Shown: piece after piece, positions 27,606 to 34,346 of the stretch
Layout: each line of letters begins with the position of its first letter
How positions within the stretch are numbered: position 1 is the stretch's first letter
Source: Cellulophaga baltica
GTDB taxonomy: Bacteria > Bacteroidota > Bacteroidia > Flavobacteriales > Flavobacteriaceae
Reading direction: 5' to 3'
Length of the DNA: 64,000 nt
NCBI RefSeq assembly: GCF_900102165.1
Contig: NZ_FNBD01000010.1
Span: forward strand, 89,596-153,595
Position numbers and translations under genes: made by a program
Notes under the pieces: generated by a model
Told to the model about the DNA's origin: nothing
Seen by the model: the letters and a program-made list of their open reading frames with translations, nothing else
Databases searched by the model: none

Positions 27606-28844
27606 TTATTTAACGGTAGCCTTTTCTTTTTTTGAAAAAAGGTTTTTTACATCTACTTGATTTTTTATAATGTCATCTAATGTTTCGCGCTCTCTAATTA
27701 ATACAGCTTCTCCTTTGTGCCATAACACTTCGGCAGGTCTAAATCTGCTATTATAATTACTCGCCATGGTAAAGCAATAAGCACCGGCATTTTTGAAAGT
27801 AAGGATATCACCTTCAGATATTTCAGTAATTCTTCGGTTGCTAGCAAACGTATCTGTTTCGCAAATGTAGCCTACAACAGAATAGTAACGTTCTCTACCT
27901 TCTGGGTTTGAGATATTTTCTATTTGATGGTAGGATCCATAAAGCATTGGACGTATTAGGTGATTGAAACCCGAATCAATACTAGCAAAAACCGTAGATG
28001 TTGTTTGTTTAACAACATTTACTTTTGCAAGAAATTGGCCCGCTTCGCTTACTAGAAATTTACCTGGTTCAAAAGCTAAGGTTAATTCTTTTCCGTATTC
28101 TTTACAGAAAGCATTGAACTTTTCAGTTAATTTACTTCCTAATTCTTCTATGTTTGTTTCAATATCTCCTTCTTTATAAGGTACTTTGAAACCACTTCCG
28201 AAATCAATAAAGTCTAATTCCTTGAAGTTTTTAGCAGTTTCAAACAATATTTCAGAAGCATAAAGAAATACATCAATATCTAAAATGTCACTTCCTGTAT
28301 GCATATGAATACCATTGATATGCATTTGAGTAAGTTCTACGATACGTAATAAATGAGGTATTTGATGAATGCTAATTCCAAATTTAGAATCAATATGACC
28401 TACAGAAATGTTAGAGTTTCCTCCAGCCATAACATGAGGATTAATACGGATACAAACTGGAACTTTAGGAAACTTACTTCCAAATTGTTCTAATATAGAT
28501 AGGTTGTCAATATTAATACGTACGCCTAATTTAGCAGCTTCTTCAATTTCTTCTAAAGAAACTCCATTAGGGGTAAATATGATATTTTCAGGTTTAAAAC
28601 CAGCAAGAAGACCTAATTGTACTTCTTGAATAGAAACAGTGTCTAAGCCACTGCCAAGACTGTTCATTAGTTTTAATATGGTAATATTAGATAGCGCTTT
28701 AGCAGCGTAATTTAATTTTAATTTTTTAACTCCACTAAAGGCGTTAGTAAGCCTGTTGAATTGGGTTATTATTTTTTCAGAATCATACACATAAACCGGA
28801 TCTCCGTAGGTTTTTGCTATGTTCAATAAATCGTGATTCGTCAT
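27606..28844 (-). CDS. lysA: Diaminopimelate decarboxylase
   Basis: A 412-residue PLP enzyme converting meso-diaminopimelate to lysine. Motifs: KLNYAAKALSN with the PLP lysine, HIDSKFGI, GIHMHTGSDI, DFGSGF, AFEPGKFLV and the C-terminal GAYCFTMASNYNSRFRP. The frame is open to 28934, but the additional 30 residues are hydrophobic and unrelated to the family, so the ATG at 28844 (MTNHDLLNIAKTYGDPVYVYD) was chosen. Monocistronic with its own terminator. Confidence 0.95.
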   Translation of the reverse strand: MTNHDLLNIAKTYGDPVYVYDSEKIITQFNRLTNAFSGVKKLKLNYAAKALSNITILKLMNSLGSGLDTVSIQEVQLGLLAGFKPENIIFTPNGVSLEEIEEAAKLGVRINIDNLSILEQFGSKFPKVPVCIRINPHVMAGGNSNISVGHIDSKFGISIHQIPHLLRIVELTQMHINGIHMHTGSDILDIDVFLYASEILFETAKNFKELDFIDFGSGFKVPYKEGDIETNIEELGSKLTEKFNAFCKEYGKELTLAFEPGKFLVSEAGQFLAKVNVVKQTTSTVFASIDSGFNHLIRPMLYGSYHQIENISNPEGRERYYSVVGYICETDTFASNRRITEISEGDILTFKNAGAYCFTMASNYNSRFRPAEVLWHKGEAVLIRERETLDDIIKNQVDVKNLFSKKEKATVK

Positions 28845-29165
28845 TGCAATATAATTTTGAAGCAAATCTATACTTCTTCTTGGTTTTGAACAAAATAAAA
28901 CATCAAAAAACCAAAATACAACAAATTGTTTCATTTAAAACAAATAAAACCCGTTTAGGGGTCGTGCTGCTAGTATTTCTAGGTTTTAATGAGATTTTGA
29001 GCTTACGAATAACTGTAATGTTAGAATCTTTTTGATGAATAGAACAAGAAATAGGCTATTTTTTGTGCCTATTTTAAAATTTAAGAGATAGCTTTCTAAT
29101 TTCATTAGGGTAATTAGCAATGGTTTGCTATTTTTGTCATCATTAAATAAAGACACGATTTACTT
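28845..29165. other. Intergenic region between divergent lysA and sucC
   Basis: 321 bp containing the sucC promoter (listed separately) at the right end. No gene, RNA or repeat was recognised in the rest. Confidence 0.6.
29105..29136 (+). promoter_or_regulatory. Promoter of sucC
   Basis: TTAG (29105-29108), a 20-bp spacer, TATTTTTG (29129-29136). This has the same TTAG/N20/TATTTTTG layout as the leftward imelysin promoter. The start codon is 29 bp downstream. Confidence 0.6.
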
Positions 29166-30356
29166 ATGAATCTTCACGAATATCAAGGAAAAGAAATTTT
29201 AGCAAGTTTTGGGGTACGTATCCAAAGAGGAATTGTAGCTCACAATGCAAAAGAAGCTGTAGATGCTGCAAAGCAATTAACAGCAGAAACAGGAACTGGA
29301 TGGCACGTTATAAAAGCACAAGTTCACGCTGGTGGCCGCGGAAAAGGTGGTGGTGTTAAATTGGCTAAAAACTTAAAAGAAGTTGAAGAAATTGCAGGAC
29401 AAATCATTGGAATGAATTTGATCACGCCTCAGACTTCTGCTGAAGGTAAAAAAGTTCATCAAGTATTGGTTGCTGAAGATGTTTATTACCCAGGAGCTAG
29501 TGAAACGAATGAGTTTTACATGTCTGTGTTATTAAACCGTGGTACTGGTAGAAATATGATTATGTATTCTACAGAAGGTGGTATGGATATCGAAGAGGTG
29601 GCCGAAAGTACGCCACATTTAATTTTTACAGAAGAAATTGATCCTGCAACAGGTCTATTGCCTTTTCAAGCACGTAAGATTGCCTTTAACTTAGGTTTGT
29701 CTGGTACTGCTTTTAAAGAAATGACAAAGTTCGTAGCGTCTTTATATAAAGCATATGTTGAGAGTGATTCAAGTATGTTTGAAATCAACCCAGTTTTAAA
29801 AACTTCGGATGATAAAATTATGGCTGTAGATGCTAAAGTATCTATAGATGATAATGCATTATACAGAAGAAAGCAATATGCAGAAATGCGTGACCTTCGT
29901 GAAGAGAATGCTATTGAAGTTGAAGCGGGTGCTTTAGGTTTAAATTATGTAGATCTTGATGGGAATGTTGGATGTATGGTTAACGGTGCTGGTTTAGCAA
30001 TGGCAACTATGGATTTAATTAAGCAAGCAGGTGGTGAGCCAGCTAACTTCTTAGATGTTGGTGGTACTGCTGATGCGGCGCGTGTTGAGGCTGCTTTCAA
30101 GATTATCTTAAAAGATCCTGCAGTTAAAGCGATATTGATTAATATTTTTGGTGGTATCGTTCGTTGTGATCGCGTGGCTCAAGGTGTTATTGATGCTTAC
30201 AAAAACATGGGAACTATAAACGTGCCAATCATTGTTCGTTTACAAGGAACAAATGCTGACTTGGCAAAAGAATTGATCGATAATTCTGGTTTAGATGTAC
30301 AGTCTGCTGTACAATTCCAAGAAGCTGCAGATAAAGTTAAGGCGGTATTGAGTTAA
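29166..30356 (+). CDS. sucC: Succinyl-CoA synthetase, ADP-forming, beta subunit
   Basis: A 396-residue ATP-grasp protein of the TCA cycle. Motifs: MNLHEYQGKEILASFGV, KAQVHAGGRGKGGGVKLA, SSMFEINPVLKT, NGAGLAMATMDLIK and FLDVGGTADAARVEAAF, then NIFGGIVRCD. The alpha subunit (sucD) is not adjacent, which is usual in Flavobacteriia. Monocistronic, ended by a strong hairpin. Confidence 0.97.
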   Translation: MNLHEYQGKEILASFGVRIQRGIVAHNAKEAVDAAKQLTAETGTGWHVIKAQVHAGGRGKGGGVKLAKNLKEVEEIAGQIIGMNLITPQTSAEGKKVHQVLVAEDVYYPGASETNEFYMSVLLNRGTGRNMIMYSTEGGMDIEEVAESTPHLIFTEEIDPATGLLPFQARKIAFNLGLSGTAFKEMTKFVASLYKAYVESDSSMFEINPVLKTSDDKIMAVDAKVSIDDNALYRRKQYAEMRDLREENAIEVEAGALGLNYVDLDGNVGCMVNGAGLAMATMDLIKQAGGEPANFLDVGGTADAARVEAAFKIILKDPAVKAILINIFGGIVRCDRVAQGVIDAYKNMGTINVPIIVRLQGTNADLAKELIDNSGLDVQSAVQFQEAADKVKAVLS

Positions 30357-30384
30357 TTTAAAAGTACTCAAAAAATATATTTTC

Positions 30385-30423
30385 AAAATGGGCAATGTTA
30401 TCTTAACATTGCCCATTTTTTTG
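30385..30423 (+). terminator. Terminator of sucC
   Basis: A 16-bp stem (AAAATGGGCAATGTTA with TAACATTGCCCATTTT) with a very short loop, followed by T residues. Confidence 0.92.
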
Positions 30424-30767
30424 TTTTCAATAAAAGCGGGTAATACTTGAAAATAGTGTAAGGATGTCAAGAGATGTTTTAAGAATACTGTAGGTTAAAA
30501 TGCGTATTGTTAATTTTTCAATAAGTAAGAATAACCTTTCTTTTTTTTCTACAATTTTAACCTAGTGTTAAATGCTTTAACGATGCGTTAAGTCTGGCTT
30601 TAGGTTTATTTTTTGAAGCTTATAAGTTCTAATTTTGACGTGAGATTAGAGAACGCATCGTGAAGTTAAGGATGTGTTAAAATGAAATTCGAGTGTAACA
30701 TAATAGTTTGTGAGGCGTCTTTCTAATATCATCAATTAATCAGTTATCAATCTTAAAACAAATTATC
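30424..30767. other. Intergenic region with a spaced 10-bp inverted repeat
   Basis: 344 bp upstream of the small exported protein. It contains ACGATGCGTT at 30580-30589 and its exact reverse complement AACGCATCGT at 30652-30661, separated by 62 bp, plus several GTTAA/TTAAC words. A TAATAGTTTG string at 30701-30710 only loosely resembles a -7 box. No ORF or RNA fold was recognised. Confidence 0.5.
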
Positions 30768-31103
30768 ATGAGAAAATTAAGTTTAGTATTCGTAAGTACA
30801 TTGTTATTATTATCAGGATCAGTTCTAGCAAATGACAAAAAGAAATCTGACGAGCCTACAAAAAAATTATCAACTCAAATTGCTACATTATTAAGCAATA
30901 GTTCTTTAATCGTTGAAGACGACTTAACAGCTAATGTTCTTTTTACTTTAAATGAGGACAGAGAAATTGTGGTACTATCTGTAACAACAAATAGTGAAAT
31001 AGTAGAACAGTTTGTAAAATCAAAATTGAATTACCAAAAAGTAAGTCTAGAAGATTACCGTGAAGGAAGGACCTATACTGTTCCAGTAAGAATTACGGAG
31101 TAA
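30768..31103 (+). CDS. Small exported protein with TonB_C-like C-terminus
   Basis: A 111-residue protein. The signal peptide MRKLSLVFVSTLLLLSGSVLA is followed by a lysine-rich linker (NDKKKSDEPTKK). Residues about 50-111 (LTANVLFTLNEDREIVVLSVTT through REGRTYTVPVRITE) show the strand-helix-strand pattern seen in short TonB C-terminal-like domains: a ..VxFxLNxDxxIxVLxV strand, a helix, then YTVPVxI. This is an inference from pattern only. It is preceded by an unusually long non-coding leader, which suggests regulation. Confidence 0.65.
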   Translation: MRKLSLVFVSTLLLLSGSVLANDKKKSDEPTKKLSTQIATLLSNSSLIVEDDLTANVLFTLNEDREIVVLSVTTNSEIVEQFVKSKLNYQKVSLEDYREGRTYTVPVRITE

Positions 31104-31126
31104 GTATTTTTATTTATGTTGATCAC

Positions 31127-31158
31127 AAAAAAATCCTGAGTTAACTCAGGATTTTTTT
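31127..31158. terminator. Bidirectional terminator overlapping the DUF1456 stop codon
   Basis: A near-perfect palindrome, AAAATCCTGAGTT followed by AACTCAGGATTTT, flanked by A and T tracts. The minus-strand TGA stop of DUF1456 (31146-31148) lies within its right arm. Confidence 0.85.
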
Positions 31159-31514
31159 TTGTTTTTATAATTTCCGTGGATAACGTTTTTATCTACTTTC
31201 TTCTCTTGTTTTGCTTTAAAGTCAGGATCGTATCCTTTTTTTGCCTGTGGGCCTTTTTTAATCGCGGCTAATTCAGCTTTTGGATTTTTAGGATTCTCTT
31301 TGGTTCCTCTAAAGTGAATTACTAGGGCGTTTAAAAAGTTACGCAGTATTTGATCACCACATTCCATGTAGTTTGGATGGTCTTCCTTTCTGAAAAATGC
31401 ACCAAGCTCTGCTTTAGAGATCTTAAAATCTACAAGTTTTAAAATGTCTACAATTTCATCATCCCTCAACATTAGTGCTACTCTTAGCTTCTTAAGAATA
31501 TCATTATTAGTCAT
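31146..31514 (-). CDS. DUF1456 family protein (YehS-like)
   Basis: A 122-residue cytoplasmic protein with two copies of the DUF1456 helical repeat: NNDILKKLRVALMLRDDEIVDIL (residues 3-25) and MECGDQILRNFLNALVIHFRG (about 50-70). The C-terminal 40 residues are lysine-rich. E. coli YehS belongs to this family, whose role is unknown. The stop lies inside the shared terminator. Confidence 0.87.
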   Translation of the reverse strand: MTNNDILKKLRVALMLRDDEIVDILKLVDFKISKAELGAFFRKEDHPNYMECGDQILRNFLNALVIHFRGTKENPKNPKAELAAIKKGPQAKKGYDPDFKAKQEKKVDKNVIHGNYKNKKKS

Positions 31515-31635
31515 ATAATCTAATTTTGCTGCAAGGTACTATTTTATACTAAAGTTCTTGATTTTTTCTATTTGTTTCCTATGATCAGCTCTGTATTAAT
31601 GAAGCATGCTGCCATGTTTTTAGTCTAACAACCTT

Positions 31636-31692
31636 AAATAGCGTCATTTTGTCATTGTCAAACAGCTATTTGATGACAAAATGACGCTATTT
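31636..31692. repeat. Perfect 20-bp inverted repeat upstream of hsp20
   Basis: Left arm 31636-31655 and right arm 31673-31692 are exact reverse complements (core GCGTCATTTTGTCAT / ATGACAAAATGACGC) around a 17-nt centre that contains another TGTCA/TGACA pair. No T-tract follows, and it ends 69 bp before the hsp20 ATG, so it is more likely an operator or a 5'-leader structure than a terminator. Confidence 0.8.
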
Positions 31693-31761
31693 ATGCCTTG
31701 GTATGTATTTTGTCTATTGAATACCAAAGAACAAATATTTCTAATTAAAAAAAATATAGTT

Positions 31762-32199
31762 ATGAGTACAGTAAATAAAAATGTAGTATCTATTCCGGCA
31801 TTAATGAATGAATTGTTTAAACCAGATTGGTTTGGTGGCGCCGAAGTATTAAATAGTAAAGTTCCTGCGGTGAATATAAAAGAGGATGATGCTTCTTTTG
31901 TATTAGAATTGGTTGCTCCAGGGAGAAAAAAAGAGGACTTCAAAATCGAAATCGATAATGATTTATTAAGTGTTTCATTTGAGTCTAAGAAGGAAGTTGC
32001 TGAGGACAAGGAAGTGGAAAAAGTAAAATATACTAGAAAAGAGTATTCTTTTTCATCATTTAAAAGAGCCTTTACCTTACCAGAATCGGTAAATAAGGAA
32101 GCTATTAATGCAAGTTACGAAAACGGAATTTTAAGTTTTAATCTTCCTAAAAAGGAAGAAGCATTACCAAAGCCAAAGAGATTAATAGAATTGGCGTAA
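31762..32199 (+). CDS. Small heat-shock protein, Hsp20/alpha-crystallin family
   Basis: A 145-residue chaperone holding unfolded proteins. The alpha-crystallin domain runs from about residue 40 (VPAVNIKEDDASFVLELVAPGRKKEDF) to 135, ending in the conserved ASYENGILSFNLPK. The C-terminal extension PKPKRLIEL contains an I-x-L-like tail motif. Family N-terminus and length fit the ATG at 31762; the frame open from 31681 overlaps the inverted repeat and is not needed. Likely heat- or stress-regulated through that repeat, which is inference. Confidence 0.92.
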   Translation: MSTVNKNVVSIPALMNELFKPDWFGGAEVLNSKVPAVNIKEDDASFVLELVAPGRKKEDFKIEIDNDLLSVSFESKKEVAEDKEVEKVKYTRKEYSFSSFKRAFTLPESVNKEAINASYENGILSFNLPKKEEALPKPKRLIELA

Positions 32200-32260
32200 T
32201 GTAGTATGAAATTGTGTTAACCGAGAGGTTCTCATGATGGTTGGTTTAAGTTGGTTAGTT

Positions 32261-32293
32261 AAAAGCGCCTCGGGATACTACCGAGGCGCTTTT
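32261..32293. terminator. Bidirectional terminator between hsp20 and uvrB
   Basis: A 13-bp GC-rich stem (AAAAGCGCCTCGG with CCGAGGCGCTTTT) around a 7-nt loop between convergent genes. Confidence 0.92.
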
Positions 32294-32294
32294 T

Positions 32295-34283
32295 TTATTC
32301 TTGCTTTTGAAGCATTTTTATTTCATCACGTAATTTGGCAGCTTGCATAAAGTCCAACTCCTTAGCAGCTTTTTCCATATCTTTTCGTTTTTCACGGATC
32401 ATTTTTTCAATTTGTTCTTTTGTCAAGTAGTCCATATCCGGTTCTGCCGCTCTAGCTACTTCTTTCTCAAAATGATAGGTAGATACAGAATTCTTAGCTA
32501 ACACACTATCCAGACTTTTATTTAGCGCTTTTGGTACCATATTATGCTTGGTATTGTAAGCAATTTGTTTTTCTCTTCGGTAATTGGTGTCATCAATAGT
32601 TTGTTTCATGCTAGCCGTAATTTTATCAGCATACATAATAGCTTTTCCATTAAGGTTTCTAGCGGCTCTACCCACGGTTTGTGTTAAGGAGCGATTACTA
32701 CGCAAGAATCCTTCTTTATCGGCATCTAGGATGGCGACAAGAGACACCTCAGGTAAATCTAGTCCTTCACGTAGTAGGTTTACCCCAATCAAGACATCAA
32801 AAATACCTTTTCTTAAATTTTGCATGATTTCTACACGCTCCAGAGTATCCACATCACTATGAATATACCGACAGCGAACATTAATACGATCTAGATATTT
32901 CGCTAATTCCTCTGCCATACGTTTGGTAAGGGTAGTTACCAGTGTACGTTCATCTTTTTCATTCCGTTGTTGAATTTCCTCTACCAGATCATCAATTTGA
33001 TTTAAGCTAGGTCTCACCTCTATAATAGGATCTAAGAGCCCCGTAGGTCTAATGATTTGTTCTACAAAAACACCATCACTTAGTTGTAATTCATAATCAG
33101 CAGGAGTAGCACTCACATAAATTACTTGATTTTGCAAAGCTTCAAATTCCTCAAATTTAAGTGGCCTATTATCCATTGCAGCAGGCAGTCTAAATCCATA
33201 TTCTACAAGATTTTCTTTTCGGGAACGGTCACCGCCATACATGGCATGTACTTGAGAAATGGTAACGTGACTTTCATCGACGACCATTAAATAATCATCA
33301 GGAAAATAATCCAATAGACAGAAGGGCCTAGTTCCGGGTTCTCTACCATCTAAATAACGCGAGTAGTTTTCAATACCAGAACAGTATCCTAATTCACGAA
33401 TCATTTCTAAATCAAAGTTGGTACGTTCTTCTAGTCTTTTAGCTTCTAAAGGCTTACCAACTTCTTTGAAAAAATCAATCTGTTTTACCAAATCATCCTG
33501 AATTTGATGAATTGCATTTTGTAAAATATCAGGAGAGGTTACAAACATGTTTGCGGGGTAGATATTCAGGTTTTCATAATTATCTAGCTTTGTGTTTTTC
33601 AAAGGATCAAATGCTTCAATCTCTTCAATTTCATCGCCAAAAAAGTGAATACGAAATGCATGATCTGCATAACTCGGGAAAACATCTACAACATCTCCTT
33701 TCACCCTGAAATTTCCATTCCTAAAATCTGCCGTAGTTCTAGAATATAAACTTTGTACTAATTGATGAAGGAATTTTGTTCTCGAAATTACCTGATCTTT
33801 ATGAACAGAAATAACATTTTTTTGAAATTCTACAGGGTTTCCAATACCATATAAACAAGAAACTGATGCTACAACAATAACATCTCGCCTTCCTGATAAT
33901 AGGGAAGACGTGGTACTCAATCGAAGTTTCTCTATGTCTTCATTGATAGATAAATCCTTTTCAATATAAAGACCAGAAGTAGGGATGTAGGCTTCTGGTT
34001 GGTAGTAATCATAGTAGGATACAAAATATTCCACCGCATTATCTGGGAAAAACTGCTTAAATTCTGAATACAATTGAGCAGCTAATGTTTTATTGTGTGC
34101 TAAAACTAACGTAGGTTTTTGCACCTCTTCAATTACATTAGCTACCGTAAATGTTTTTCCAGATCCTGTTACTCCTAGTAGAGTTTGGTATTTTTCTCCA
34201 GTATCTAAACCTTCAACCAATTCTTTGATGGCATTGGGTTGATCTCCTGTGGGTTTAAATTCTGATACGACCTTAAATTTCAT
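32295..34283 (-). CDS. uvrB: Excinuclease ABC subunit B
   Basis: A 662-residue DNA-repair helicase-like protein that loads onto damaged DNA with UvrA and recruits UvrC. Motifs: Walker A GVTGSGKT (about 39-46), the beta-hairpin region YYDYYQPEAYIP, VVDESHVT, YVSATPADYE, and the C-terminal UVR motif AAKLRDEIKMLQK that contacts UvrC. Length is normal. Apparently monocistronic. Confidence 0.97.
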   Translation of the reverse strand: MKFKVVSEFKPTGDQPNAIKELVEGLDTGEKYQTLLGVTGSGKTFTVANVIEEVQKPTLVLAHNKTLAAQLYSEFKQFFPDNAVEYFVSYYDYYQPEAYIPTSGLYIEKDLSINEDIEKLRLSTTSSLLSGRRDVIVVASVSCLYGIGNPVEFQKNVISVHKDQVISRTKFLHQLVQSLYSRTTADFRNGNFRVKGDVVDVFPSYADHAFRIHFFGDEIEEIEAFDPLKNTKLDNYENLNIYPANMFVTSPDILQNAIHQIQDDLVKQIDFFKEVGKPLEAKRLEERTNFDLEMIRELGYCSGIENYSRYLDGREPGTRPFCLLDYFPDDYLMVVDESHVTISQVHAMYGGDRSRKENLVEYGFRLPAAMDNRPLKFEEFEALQNQVIYVSATPADYELQLSDGVFVEQIIRPTGLLDPIIEVRPSLNQIDDLVEEIQQRNEKDERTLVTTLTKRMAEELAKYLDRINVRCRYIHSDVDTLERVEIMQNLRKGIFDVLIGVNLLREGLDLPEVSLVAILDADKEGFLRSNRSLTQTVGRAARNLNGKAIMYADKITASMKQTIDDTNYRREKQIAYNTKHNMVPKALNKSLDSVLAKNSVSTYHFEKEVARAAEPDMDYLTKEQIEKMIREKRKDMEKAAKELDFMQAAKLRDEIKMLQKQE

Positions 34284-34316
34284 CCTATAAAATTACGAAA
34301 GGAAGGGGTAATAAAT

Positions 34317-34332
34317 AAACGCAGTTGCGCTT
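34317..34332 (-). terminator. Possible weak hairpin upstream of uvrB
   Basis: On the minus strand AAGCGCA/TGCGTTT can pair (one G-U) and is followed by TTATTTATT. It lies after the T9SS protein gene and could terminate it. Confidence 0.35.
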
Positions 34333-34346
34333 ATTTTTAACGCTAT

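Noticed and set aside
28845..28934. N-terminal extension of lysA
   Set aside because: The extra 30 residues are hydrophobic and not part of the family; the ATG at 28844 matches the normal start.
28814..29035. 73-codon plus-strand frame upstream of sucC
   Set aside because: It overlaps the lysA 5' end, shows no protein family features and is likely chance in AT-rich DNA.
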